A program made the position numbers and the translations under genes. Of a stretch of DNA of 64,000 nucleotides, positions 1 to 11,290 are shown piece after piece. Origin of the DNA: Porites lobata (taxonomy: Eukaryota; Cnidaria; Anthozoa; Scleractinia; Poritidae); assembly GCA_942486035.1 (NCBI GenBank), contig CALNXK010000045.1, positions 754,501 through 818,500 on the forward strand, read 5' to 3'. Every line of letters begins with the position of its first letter. Position 1 is the first letter of the stretch. The notes below the pieces were generated by a model, which did not search any database, had not been told where the DNA came from, and saw nothing but the letters and a program-made list of their open reading frames with translations.

Positions 1-58
1 GTTCAGCCACCTTAAGTGTTTCCTAAGAGGAAGGATTTGTTGTCCTAGGGACTCTTAC

Positions 59-723
59 CTGTTTGAAGTCAGCCTTTGAGGTAGACTGTGGGTATCCATG
101 TGCTCCACAGGCTGGGATTTGTCAGGAAATTGGTTTGTCTCCTCCACAGAGAACCGTACTTGCTCAGTTGACTCAGATGACGCAGTCTGGCCTTCTCTGC
201 AATACACCTGACCTGCTAATAATGGACCAACCTCAAAAAGGCCCAATCCTCTACTGGCCTGCTCATCGCCTTGTGGCTGCATGTTGTATGCACGTTGCCT
301 AGGCTGTCTATACCCAGATTGCAGGTTGAATAAAGGACCCTCTTGCAGATGTTCGACCCTAACATCAGCCCGGCATAGCTCCAGCAGCTGTTTTGGGTAC
401 CTTGATGACAGATTGACACGGCTGTCTTCCTGCTGCATCCCTGGCCTCCTCTCTTGAAACTGAACGCTAGCAATATCTTCTCTGTGCTGCCTGAAAGACA
501 CACGACTTGTATGACGCGGAGGAAATGGGACTACTGTGTTAGGTTCCAATAATCCATGACTTGGAGATGTGCTTGTCTGTTGTCCTTGATGGGCAATAGC
601 CTGGTCGAATGGAAGCTGCATCTCATGATAAGGTTGCCAGTTATGATCCTCTATAGCTACTGACTGCTGGTAATGAAAACCACCATCGTTCGCTTGACGT
701 TCACCTACTCCAAGAGGATCCAT
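59..723 (-). CDS. TRAF-like protein, N-terminal coding exon (third paralogue, continues off the left edge)
   Basis: One open exon of about 221 codons on the minus strand. The ATG at 721-723 is the first Met after an in-frame stop, so I take it as the start, although a short upstream exon is possible. The exon ends at a good splice donor (CAG|GTAAGAG read on the minus strand, GT at 57-58) in phase 2. It is homologous to the exons at 13453-13838 and 42472-42857: it shares LQSG, a PR pair, a QPQ..EQAS block, an AG further on, and the ending QRLTSNR against QRLSINR, with the same phase-2 donor. In those two loci the next exon encodes a TRAF-C/MATH domain, so the missing 3' part should lie left of position 1. 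The exon is Gln/Ser-rich and low in recognisable structure, with no RING or TRAF zinc-finger cysteines. The function, signalling adaptor by family, is inferred. Confidence 0.6.
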
Positions 724-876
724 TATCCCATAACACCGTGGAACAGCTTATTCTATAAAAATGATATTTCAAATTCAGAAACAACAGTAAAAAACAACTC
801 GCCAATGATGCAGTGATAAACAGTCAGATCTAGTATCTCACAGTGACAAGAATAACGAGCGACAAAAAGAACGGTT

Positions 877-975
877 GACAGGCCAAAATCTGCTACCTTA
901 ACACTTTTATTTTCTCCAACCATGTCGCTGTCTAAAATCCGATGAATTTCTTTCTTTTTTGCTTCAGCTAATGCA
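877..975 (-). pseudogene. Decayed tyrosine-kinase exon fragment (catalytic loop to DFG)
   Basis: The minus strand reads ...LAEAKKKEIHR, then a garbled stretch, then VGENKSVKVADFGLS. This follows the order of protein tyrosine-kinase subdomains VIb-VII: LA.KK.IHRD, catalytic-loop Asn region, VGEN, VKVADFGLS. The HRD motif reads HRI; a single-base shift would restore an HRD-like reading, so the catalytic loop is broken by a small indel. No other kinase subdomain (glycine loop, VAIK lysine, APE) is visible in the flanks. The fragment lies just upstream of the TRAF-like exon on the same strand. It is best explained as a relic of a kinase gene or retrocopy; chance similarity is unlikely for the VKVADFGLS run but cannot be excluded. 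Confidence 0.4.
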
Positions 976-1230
976 GTCAAATGTAAAAAGACGTGTCTAG
1001 GAAATACTCTCGGAAGTGTATGTTATGAGTCGCTCGCTCGTTTTCTTTTTGTTCGTTGCTTCGTAGAGTGAAAGAAAGAGAAAGAATAGCTTTGCACGGA
1101 ATCTCAAAAAGCTTAGCTGATAATCAATATTCAGCCAGAAACTGAGTAGTGTAAACAATACCGAAGCATAATAGCTATAAAACAACTGAAAAAAGTCCTT
1201 AGAAATAAAGAAATGAATGAAGCTCTTAGA

Positions 1231-1608
1231 TTCGGGGGTAAAAGCGGAATCATTTGAATATTCGTGATTCCTGTCGTTTTTATCTCAATGATTCATGATT
1301 CTTACAACAATTTTCTTTCAGATTCATGATTCACGAAGCCTTTTGATGACCTATTCATTAAATGAATTTCTCAGAGGCTACTTTGTCTCGTCTTCAGTAG
1401 TTTTTTTGGTGTTCCACCTTCAGTTTTCATCCAGAATTATATAGATTTCTCGACCACTGTTTCTTTGTATCATAATTCGCTTGTCTAGATATGGAGTTTT
1501 TTGCTACTTAACATTAAGCTCCAGCGTCACTGGAGAAACAAGCGGACTATCATTCCTACAAGTTTTGTAACTATGATTCATGATTAATGATTCCGCTTCC
1601 ACCCCGAA
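1231..1608. mobile_element. 378-bp MITE with inverted termini
   Basis: The ends are inverted relatives: TTCGGGGGTAAAAGCGGAAT on the left matches the reverse complement of the right end, which reads TTCGGGGTGGAAGCGGAATC. The element is flanked by a direct repeat CTTAGA (1225-1230 and 1609-1614), extendable to CTTAGATT if two terminal bases are shared. The interior is AT-rich, repeats ATTCATGATT-type words and has no ORF. Target length of 6-8 bp suggests a hAT-like or related non-autonomous element; the family is not certain. Confidence 0.7.
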
Positions 1609-4600
1609 CTTAGATTAAGCACCAAATGGTGCTCCCAGTTTTCAGAAAGTACAGCTAAACAAATACGGATCTCACCTCTTTACATGAAAGATCCTAGGTC
1701 GGAAGGGCGTACAAATGATCTGTGATTAAACTAAATCGAGGTTCATAGGACCATAGCTTTGAAATATTTCCAGAGGATAACCATCGTATCGAGAGTTTTC
1801 AAGTGAATGGAATTCAGAGAAGCAAACAACCGGCATAAAAGTCAGCAATAAAAGATGTCAAAGATCCCGAAATGAGCTATATCGGCTTTCGCAGCTATAG
1901 GTAACTGGTCACTGAATTAAAAACAGGAATTTCGCATTCTTTATCGGTACATTAGCTCCTCAAGGGTCGGCTCCTTAACGTTACATTTTCGGTGTTTTCA
2001 AAAGAAACGTAATTTGGCACCGTACGCCCCCGGGAAACTTTGATTCTCTTTGATTAGAAGCGATGACTACGAAATAGCTATTATACTTTTGAATTATCGT
2101 TGCTCTACCGAACAGACCTAGCGACGAAAAAAACAAAAACACTAAGTGGCATCCCAACTAGACCTTTTTACATGAATTTAACTGCAAACCGTTGCGACCT
2201 CTATTCCGTGACAAGTTCTAAAATATTTATTGTAAGTGAAGGCCGGCCGACGTTTTTTTCGCAGTCGCTATAAGATATGACGTCCGTCACACGAAATGTC
2301 GAGAGAAGATGGACGTCTTGCGTGTCTTTATTATGTTATATGTCAGTTACCAATTGAAGTATTTGCAACGTAATCAAGTACGGAGTTCCGGGGGAAGGGG
2401 TAATCAACAAAATTTTATTCTAGGAAGCTCGGCCCCGTGGTCCAAATGCTTACCCTTAGAACTTTGCATCTCTTTTAACTGCCGTAAATGCATTGTCTTT
2501 AAATTATGAATAAATCACAAAACCAGAATTTTTTTCTCGACTTTCTCACCGCCATAAAATGCATCCGTTAGCCCTTTTGGGCCTTCTTACACATCTAAAT
2601 GGCAGATTTCCCTACCCTTTCATATACCTGAAGCCTGAAAAAGGTACCCCTCACGGGCGGAGCCTCACATAGGTACCCTCGGGACAGGTTTGTATCCTGA
2701 CGTGAGAAGATCAATTTAAAGTAAGCTCCTTAATTCGGATCCCGCCCCCAGCCCCAGAGAAACCTACCTAGGGAGATACCCCTGGAAATTTTCGCACAAG
2801 GGTACACAGAATGCTTCCTGATGTAAAGCCTTAACCTGGACCAAAATTCATGTTTTTCATACCACTTTTTAGGCCAGGACCGAAGAGATGAATAGTAAAA
2901 ACAAAAACCATTTCCAGACCCTGGTTCCGGAGAGAACGAAACCTGGCCATATTTTTTAGTCCAAACGGTTAAAATCTTCCAATTTAAGACCAAACTTAGT
3001 CTGCTACACAGCCGTTTTAGCGTCGTCATGCAATGCTCCTCCCTAGTCTTTGAGGCTGTGCAGCAGACTTGACCAAACGGGGCAAAAACTCGTACCCTTT
3101 GGTGCGGCACTTGTCAAGATAATTGATACAAGCGGATCAGTCCCAGATACGGACATGAAAGGGAAAAATTCCAGTGTCCGCATTACAGAGATGCCGGGGA
3201 TTAGGTGCGGTTTGACTGAATAAAAACCTTTATTTAAATCTTTTCACGTGGTCAACATATATTGTAGTCTTCTCCTTTTGGGAAACCATGTGTAGAAATG
3301 GAAAAACTATTCCGCAAAAAACGATTGCTGTTGCTATATTTTTTGCTATATTATGGATTTTATATTGACAGGAGAAAGCTCCTGATATTGAAGTATTTGC
3401 AACGTCATGAAAATCTAAACTTGTCAATGACTGTTACCATTTGGTCTTCTGCGTATATCACCTCTGCTCTCACAAATAAGATTACCGTAAACGAATATTG
3501 GAACTTGAACACATCACTCCCTTATTAAATTATCTGATCAGTGCTGAGAGGCAAACTCCATGCATGGATTGTAGAAAGAATCACGTAGTTTCCTTTTATG
3601 TGTGAATGAGAATCAAGTTAGGAAGTAAATATTTCAACCAACCGAAAACAGCAAATATAGAAACCTTACCCATGATAAGAATGGCCAAAGGATCAATTAT
3701 TGTATTCTATTGTCTCTGTCACAAGTGCGACTGAAACCGAAGCGTGACCAGTTTGTTTTGCTTTAACGGTATATTTCAACCAATATAATTAATTACTTTC
3801 AGTTGCTTAAAAAAAGATTGTAACATCTTTCAAGAAGTATACCATATTCATCAGTTTGGCCCGCCGTAGTTTATTAATTCCAAAATATATTAAATATCAG
3901 CAAGTCCACAGCAACCAGTGAGTGGTGTGGCATCTCCCAGTTGTAGACCTGGATCAGTACAATTAAACTTGTAGAAAAATATAAAACGGCAAACTGATCC
4001 TTACGGCAAGGCGATGTAAAAAGTAAACAAAAGAATATAACCAAAAATATAGATTTCAACAAAATGCTTACTTATTAACAAATTGCTTATTGATTACCAT
4101 GGTAACGACTATGTACTATTACATTGGTGAAACTACATGTACTAAGTGTTAAAGTAATACAGCACAAGTGTAAAACTACTGAATGCTAAGTGAAAGTAGA
4201 TTATGATTTGTACTTGGGTAAAGATACTTGTTCAGTTAATAAAGGACATTATGTAGAAAGCAATGGAAGTGTGAGTATAATAATATAATTGTTGGTTTTG
4301 AAACATGATTTCTTTTCGTTATCCCTTATTGGTGTACGAACGTGCTTACGGTAGTTATTATAAATCGATTATCGCCTACATAAATGATGATTTTTATTGA
4401 TAAGCTCACGGCTACTTTCCCAGCCCCTTTTTGTTATGTCCGCCTGGGAAATAGGTACTAATTTCTAGATCTTTTTCAATACGTTTTCTTTATAACAAAT
4501 TTAGCGTTTTCATCTTAGTTAGTTCAGTTCTAGTGTAGACTTCATGGTGTTAACCTCTGTCAGCCATTGGGGCTTCATTTCTATCTACACTCGTGCTCAT

Positions 4601-5284
4601 CAACTATCAAGTTCAGCATAGCGTTTGATTCAAGATAACACTGGTGTGTGTGTAAACCAAAGTGAGTATAGTTTTCCTTTTCTTTCTAGTTTTTCCAGTA
4701 TCGATTTCATCGTAGGAATTATAGAGCTTAGTTTTGGTTATCAATTTGCAACATTGTTGTTGTAATCTTTTCTGTTTATGCGAGGAATCTATTTAGTCTT
4801 GTTATCACTGAGCTACAGTGATTTTAAGGGTTCTTATGCGCTACTCTTCAAAATGAGTATGCTGAGTGATTGATACCAGCAGTTTTATCGTCGTATTACT
4901 TTTTAAAATCACTTTATAGCCTGATTTAGTGTATTTTCTAGTGTTATTTAGTTCTCATTCGCTATTTGGTATCATCGGTTTTAGTCAGATATATTTGCAC
5001 TCTATGTATTCTTAGCTAAGTTTTCGTTCGATTTTATCGTTTTCAGTTCGAACCAACTTTGTACGACTTGTACCGATTTCACAACTTAAGGACCTTTTGT
5101 CTTGACAATCGACCCGTCGATTCTTCTGTATCAAGTTGTGACCTCTGTGCTAGGAACATTGATATCTGGTTCAATAAATCTGTTCATGTTACTTCCTTCA
5201 CTTCTCGTCGAGTTCGTTTTATGTCACGCACCGTGTTAAGTGGTTTACTTGGATTTTTGGTTCTGGTATTCTGTCCTTGTAAAT
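1609..5284. other. No recognisable gene; AT-rich sequence with an old dispersed repeat
   Basis: I see no convincing coding exon. About 2640-3110 has the texture of an old dispersed repeat (repeated GGTACC-type words, a reading frame without a known domain). A 19-mer, ATTGAAGTATTTGCAACGT, occurs at 2353-2371 and again at 3387-3405, so part of this stretch is internally duplicated. Small ORFs here (for example 5059-5289) show no domain. Confidence 0.4.
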
Positions 5285-6335
5285 TATAATAATAATAATA
5301 ATTTCTCTTAATATAGCGCCTTTTAACATTAAAATGATCAAAAGCGCTTTACATGAATTAAAAAAAATATATATAAAAATACAATAACTATAATGAATTA
5401 TAAGAAATATCTATAAAACCTAGCACAAAAAACAGACAATTGACCACCCCCAAGAAAAGTTACTCGTTGTAAGCTAAATTAAAAAGATGTGTCTTAAGTT
5501 TTTTCTTCAAAATACTGAGTGATGTTATTTCCCGAATATTTGCTGGAGGGCTGTTCCACAGTGTGGGGGCAGCAGCATAAAATGAACGAGCTCCCAATTT
5601 AGATAGCATTCGTCCCTTCTGACGGTCCTAAAATAAAGAAGAATTCGATCTAAGGGAATAAACAGAACTCGACTTAATAGGGACACTAAGTTACTAATAT
5701 AGCTAGGTGACATATTATATATAGCCTTAAATGTAATAATTAAAATTTTAAAATAGATGTGGTAAAACACAGGTAGCCAGTGAAGGTTATATAAAGCTGG
5801 TGTGATATGATCATACTCTCTAGTGTTTGTTATTAATCTGGCTGCAGCGTTCTGTACTCGTTGTAGTTTACTTACATGATATTTGGGAAGGCCATAAAGT
5901 AGGCTGTTACAATAATCGAGTCTGGACGTAATGAAGGCATGAATTTATGTTTTAAGGGATTCCTGTGAAAGGTATTTAGAAATTCTACGAATATTGTAAA
6001 TAGGGTAAAAATTGGTCTTACAAACTTGATTTATATGAGTATCCCTACTAATTGAATTGTCAAATATCGTTCCCAAATTCCTTACGTTAACCAAAGGATC
6101 AATCGTATGATCACCTACATGCAGTACTGATGGATTTAATTTCTCTAACTGCTGACGAGTTTCAATAGCAAGAAATTCAGTTTTATCATCATTGAGTAAC
6201 AGCCGTCCTTCAATGAGCCCGGTCCTTATATCTTTAATACAATCCTCCATTGCGCGAATGGCCTCATCCTGGGTGTTAGCATCATCAAGCTTGAAACTCA
6301 CGTATAGCTGGGTATCATCCGCGTATAACAATGAG
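5285..6335 (-). mobile_element. 5'-truncated L2/CR1-like LINE, 3' half of reverse transcriptase
   Basis: Read on the minus strand, the fragment starts at the reverse-transcriptase active-site block LYADDTQLYV (near 6300-6331). It continues through LLNDDKTEFL and NVRNLGTIFD, then in a second open stretch through SRLDYCNSLLYGLP, KLQRVQNAAARLI, ITPALYNLHWLPV and FKILIITFKA. This is the normal order of the palm-to-thumb and C-terminal region of L2/CR1-type non-LTR elements. It ends with a GCGCTATATTAAGAG segment and a short (ATT)n tail at about 5288-5303, typical of these 3' ends. Everything 5' of the YADD block is missing, and the frame is broken near 5940, so it is an inactive copy. Confidence 0.85.
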
Positions 6336-7293
6336 CCTCGGGGAGACGACGGTCGATAACCTTAAACAGCGTAGAAGTGAAAACGTTACAGTCAAGAAGA
6401 CTTTTGCAGGGACTGATCAAACAACGTGAAATAGAGTTTAGTTGCGATATTTCGACTGGCCAATACCATTCTTCATCAGGTTTATTGAGATACCACGAAT
6501 TTACAGAAATATATATATAAAGTAAAATAAGGACCGGAAAATTACATATAATATGACGTGGTATGGTGTGGCTACTTAAAAAAGACAAGGTAACAAAAAA
6601 TTTAAAAGACATACTATATATAGTTACAGTTCATCACGTTTATTAAGTAATGATCCGGGTAAGGTGGATAGCAATTTCTTTTGTTATGCGGCAACGGTGC
6701 TTTCCCCACATAGGAATGTTCTCATTTTTTACACAGAGAATGCATACAGTACATGAAGGCCGTTTTCACAATAAAATGCATTTACACCTCACTTTGAAAG
6801 GGTGTTTTTCGTGTTAAAAGATTTTGACCAATCACAAGAGTTGAAAACAATACCCAAGAAGTTTACAATTTTTCATGTTCCCCACATAGGATTTCTTTGT
6901 TATTCAAACGGAGACCAGATTTTGTTATATGGAAGATGGTTGGAACGTAAGGATGAATATATGTACTGCTTTATGAAGTTTTGTTAACTTTTGCTGTTTA
7001 AGCCAATCAGAAGTAAGTATAGACAATAGAAAAGTTAGCACCTTTTTTGCATTCCAGCATGTTCGTTGCTGTTGTTGCTATCGTTCTTATCTGGACCGTT
7101 TCTTAATGCCCAGAGGCTCTAGTGTCTTATCCATACTGCAGTTTCAGAACACTTTCAAACCAGTAATCATTCCGACAATCATATGCTTTTGATTCCAATT
7201 GAAAAACTCAAAAATGGGCGTGATTCTTTCAGGAAAGCACGCGAAGCCCATCTTATCCACAAAGTCCTCGTGCTGATGCCCCCAGGAGGCTCT
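6336..7293. other. Unassigned sequence with a possible Penelope-like terminal motif
   Basis: No gene recognised. On the minus strand at about 6446-6480 there is CCTGATGAAGAATGG followed 11 bases later by CGAAATATC, a TGATGA...CGAAA arrangement seen in terminal repeats of Penelope-like elements, some of which carry hammerhead ribozymes. The spacer does not fold into a convincing stem II, so this is only a pointer. The rest is AT-rich; the ORF at 6802-6987 has no recognisable domain. Confidence 0.2.
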
Positions 7294-7375
7294 GGTAGAC
7301 GAGAATGTCAGCTTTTAGTTTCGTCACGCAACGCGTTGCGTGACGACACTAAAAACGGCTGTGTAGCAGACTACC
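7294..7375. mobile_element. 82-bp hairpin MITE with perfect palindromic centre
   Basis: The centre, 7321-7346, is a perfect 26-bp palindrome (TCGTCACGCAACG and its complement). The arms extend outward with mismatches to GGTAG at 7294 and CTACC at 7375, including TTTTAGT on one side and ACTAAAA on the other. There is no coding content. It lies immediately outside the left edge of segmental-duplication copy 1 and is not present at the equivalent position before copy 2. Confidence 0.6.
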
Positions 7376-7580
7376 GGTACTCATGCAATAGATCTTGTTA
7401 ATTACATTTGTTGCTCAGGCGTTATGTTGTGATCCCAGATGTTCTCGCTGCTTTTGACAATTAACACCCTCATTTTAAGAGGCAGAATTTCTATTGCTTC
7501 TATTCAGTCTCGCTGAAGTATTACTTCCATGTTAGTAAGTGGTGTTACGGGTTGAAAGCGCAGATTTTCGGCGGCTTCAA

Positions 7581-10500
7581 ATGGCGCTTTATCGATATCT
7601 TCACCTGGCTTTGATTTTGTTTGGAACTTGTGCCGGAAACAATGAAGATATTTGCAAGAAAGGGGACTGCAATGAATCGATAAGGAAGTGCAAAAAGTCT
7701 TTTGAAGAACAGAGTTCAGTTGAGGAAACTCCATATATGATTTCACCTGAAGATTTCTATTACAAGTTCATGGCTAAACACAAACCGATCGTTATTAGAA
7801 AGGCAGCCAGTAACTGGCCAGCGAGCGAGGTACATGACGGCATAAGCTATAAGTTTCTTTAATTTCGCAACTCTTTGTACTTTTTTTATCTTGTTTATAA
7901 CATGACTTAAGAATCATAGCAATCTCTATTCCCCGACCAACAGCAGATTATTCAGTCAGTCACAAGAGGGTGGGTTTACCCACTTCCTGGCCAATTTTAG
8001 TTAAATAACTTCTTATCTGATATTTTATCATATGGCTGGTTCCATGAGCAGGCAAAACGAAGCGAAGCCTGTGTTCCGGTTGGCTACCAAAGCACATCTT
8101 GCCTGCTTAGGATTCCCAGTGTTGGTCCTGCAAGAAAAAAATTTCCTTTCTGGCCATATAATAAATCTTTTATCGACCAAGCTTATTTTTCATGGTCAAG
8201 ATGGCTGGATATTGGCCTTTTCTTGCGTTGTTGATATTGGCCTTGATTGCGTCTTTAAAAAGAAAAACCTAGCCATCTGGACCTCATCCTTGGTCAATAG
8301 AGCATTTGTATCTCTTAATTTGAATTTCTATGTAGGTGTGGACAGAACTGTACTTGATGCACGCATTAAGTGAACGTACTCAGCTAGTGAGCCGATTAAA
8401 AGACTTCCCATTTGGTTTAAAAATGCATGTCATGATCAAAGATTTTTTGTGGAGGTCTCAACAAGAAGACTTGATGATGTTTAATCCACCGTCATCGCAG
8501 ATGCTTAATGACATTATTGCTCCTCTCTGTTTGAGATGTCACCAGTTTATGAATCAGATGAAAGTTTCTTACTGGTTGCGACAATACCAAAGGGAGGATA
8601 CTACACCGTTATATTTCCATTCAGATGAGCAGATGCTTACAGTTTTGAATGGAAGTGTTCAAGTTACTCTGGTTTCTTCTTTACATTCAGAGAAACTCCC
8701 TGATGATGAAAATCAATTGTTCTTAATTTCCAGATCAAAGGAAGGTATTGAAATTCTTTCTTTCTTTCTTTGTTTATAGCATTCAAGCTAATGCTTTAAG
8801 AAAAATTAAAGGAAGCCAAGTGCTCTGAACCTGTAAAATCTAGGTTGGATAGCATATGATTTGTATGAAAAAACTAAGATTTTCAAGTCACCAGAGAACT
8901 ACCCTGCTAGCAGAGGTTTGTCTCTTGCATGGCTTTTAACATTTACGAAGTCAAGAGATGAAATTGACGTTGTAAACGTTAATGTTAAAAGCCATGCAAG
9001 AGAGGAACCTCTGCTCGCAGGGTACCAGAGGACAAAATTTGGGCAGCAGGGGCCACTGGGCACTGCTAGACCAAAGCCCTGAGAATTGTGTATAGAATTG
9101 CAATATCTTAAAAAATGTATCTTTTTCTGATTTAAGGGACGTCATATTAGATAGCTAATTCTAGTAATGACCACAGAAAGACTTGTCCCAACTCTATATC
9201 CTCTTGACTTACCTGCTTCATTCCCCTGTTTTGTTTTTCTGCGGAGCTGAAAATAACTCTCAGTCATTGGATGCCCAACTAAAATTTGCTCATGTCCAAT
9301 AAAGCCTGGCCTTCAGTCAAACATGATCACCAGATAGATCAAAATGATTTGATTGATGTGTTTAATTTGAAATCAAACATTTTAGTTTTCCAAACACTGC
9401 ATTTTGTTTCAGAGATTCATTCAAGGTTATCATCACAAGGCATTCCCCACTTCACTGTTAATCTTCAAAAAGGCGACATGTTGTATATTCCTCAAATGTG
9501 GTGGCAGCTTCTCACAGTACCGAGTGATCCTATCTTGTTTGTCCAGTTCTTGTGGCCTTCAAGAATGCAAACAAGTTCTGTTGTCCAATCATCATTTAAA
9601 ACAAGGGGTAAGTCTGAATATGTTTCCAATTTTTTTGCCCATGGCGTGATTGGGAAAATCCAAAGTAAAATAACACCACTGTAGTCCAGAAAAGTGAATA
9701 TGGTCAAACCTCTCGCCAATAGCCAGATTGGATGGCCAAGTAGCCACTTTATAGAGTGCTATGAAGGAGAAGTGGGACAAATTTTTTTTGGAGGGTGGAG
9801 GATACAACATTTTTCTTTTTAAAATGCTTGGTGTAGTACTTAAATACATACTTCCTAGTCAGTAAAACAGAAACCAAATGTCCAGAATAGAAATTTTAAC
9901 AAAATAATGTAAAAAAGTACAATACCATGTAAGTACATCGCATTGAAGGTATCTAGAAAGTGGAACAACATAAAAATTAGAAGATAGAAAAGCAAAACAA
10001 TAAAATGGTTTTCTTTTTTTGTTATCTTTCCCATCATGTGTAGATAACCAATTTTCAAGCATTCAAAAAGCAATAAAAAGCCTACTGAGAAGATATGAAG
10101 AGAGATTCTTAGGCACCAATGTGCCATCACTATTTTGCCCACATCAAGACATGAGGATGAGTGATTTTACCTTTGAGACTGGAAAGATGAGTGATGAGGA
10201 ATATCAGTTTTTCCACAATGGCCCAGATTTTACTGAGGTAATACTGTATTTCCTCTATGCCTGTGGGTTTTTTTCCTGTGCCTCTGTGCTCCCTGGCCCC
10301 TGGCACCTAACATTTGCTGCCAGACTACTAGGAAATCTTAGTTTTTTTTTTTTTCATAGAAATCATAAGCTGACACCCTGGAGTTTGCAGGTTTTTTAGC
10401 ACTGGACTCCCTTTAGTTTTTCGTGGAGCAGAGCCTTGAAATGGGGTGAAGTGGTTTTTATTAAAGAATCATGAATGAATCTATTTCAGGCATTTGTTTT

Positions 10501-10947
10501 AGAAATTCAATATCTTTATCGCCATAATTCATATGTATTTAAAAAATTATCACAAAACTTGGCAGATGAACTTGACACAAAACAGGTTTTGGTCGTGATT
10601 GACTGAACATGTACAATTAGGCTTTCTACTAAAATAATGAGACCTATTGGAAATCCTTGTATAATTTCCTCTTCATATGCCATCAGAAGGTTTAAATTTT
10701 TGTATATTTTTTCACACGATTTCAGACTGAGCCTTGCAATTTCGATGGACTAAACAAACAGAGTCCCTGCCATTTTCCTACATGCTATGAAGATGCAGAG
10801 AGTACTGAGTGCATACGATACATTCTAGATTATTGCAATCAATGGGAAGATCGTGGCTGCATCATTGAGTTGCCTCAGCTGTTAAACAAAGTTGACAAGG
10901 AGAGAATGGAAGAGATCATCACCATGAAATCACCAAACAAATTTTAA
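7581..10947 (+). CDS. JmjC/cupin-like oxygenase family gene with signal peptide, copy 1 (probably damaged)
   Basis: Exon reading: 7581-7829, 8336-8744, about 8844-8898 (interrupted by a MITE), about 9249-9376, 9413-9607, 10044-10237, 10726-10947. Phases agree at the junctions I could test. The start at 7581 gives a hydrophobic signal peptide (MALYRYLHLALILFGTCAG), then a Cys-containing lumenal or secreted N-terminus. Exon 1 ends PIVIRKAASNWPASE, typical of JmjC/cupin_8 proteins. Exon 2 carries the FeII-type HxD motif (YFHSDEQ, near residues 178-180). Exon 5 has GDMLYIPQMWWQ, with Gln where the distal His ligand is expected. The last two exons are a Cys-rich tail (EPCNF, PCHFPTCYED, DYCNQWEDRGC). 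By family it would be an Fe(II)/2-oxoglutarate dioxygenase-like protein of the secretory pathway; substrate unknown. Lesions: a MITE inside exon 3, an exon-4 acceptor reading CTGCGG where copy 2 has CTGCAG, and an apparent 1-base frameshift near 9295. An intact product is doubtful. Confidence 0.6.
8899..9024. mobile_element. 126-bp hairpin MITE inside the JmjC gene (copy 1)
   Basis: The arms are nearly complementary over about 40 bp: the left reads CTACCCTGCTAGCAGAGG then CTCTTGCATGGC, and the right ends CCTCTGCTCGCAGGGTA. The flanks carry CCAGAGAA on the left and CCAGAGGA on the right, an imperfect 8-bp target duplication. The insertion follows FKSPE-coding sequence, so it appears to split exon 3. 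The same insertion is at 37984-38109 in copy 2, so it predates the segmental duplication. Confidence 0.8.
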
Positions 10948-11290
10948 AATCACCTTGACTTTGTAAATGACATGACAGCATGGTATTAGTCTTCATAATC
11001 AGTGTGCAAAGAAAGGCATGTCCGATAGCCCAGGCAAAAACTAAAATTTTTTATTCAAACTCAGGTACTATTAATTTATAGATTTATTTCCTATTTTAAC
11101 ATTAAGTTAACTAAACTTACTTTCACACAAATGATGATGTCTACTTTGACAATTACCTAATATCTTTTAACAACTTGTATCTACATGCAATATTGTATAA
11201 AATTAATGTGGATTAGGCCATGCCCGTACTCCTATGAGACCCTAAGAATATCAAAGATAAATAAAAACAAAAAGAAGATAATCTACAAAA

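Noticed and set aside
63..302. Plus-strand ORF at the left end
   Set aside because: Shadow of the minus-strand TRAF-like exon, which has a paralogue-supported frame and donor.
2730..3110. 126-codon minus-strand ORF
   Set aside because: Lies in repeat-like sequence; no start context, splice support or domain.
9592..10142. Minus-strand ORFs over JmjC introns and exon edges
   Set aside because: Hydrophobic readings of AT-rich intron, not kept intact in copy 2.
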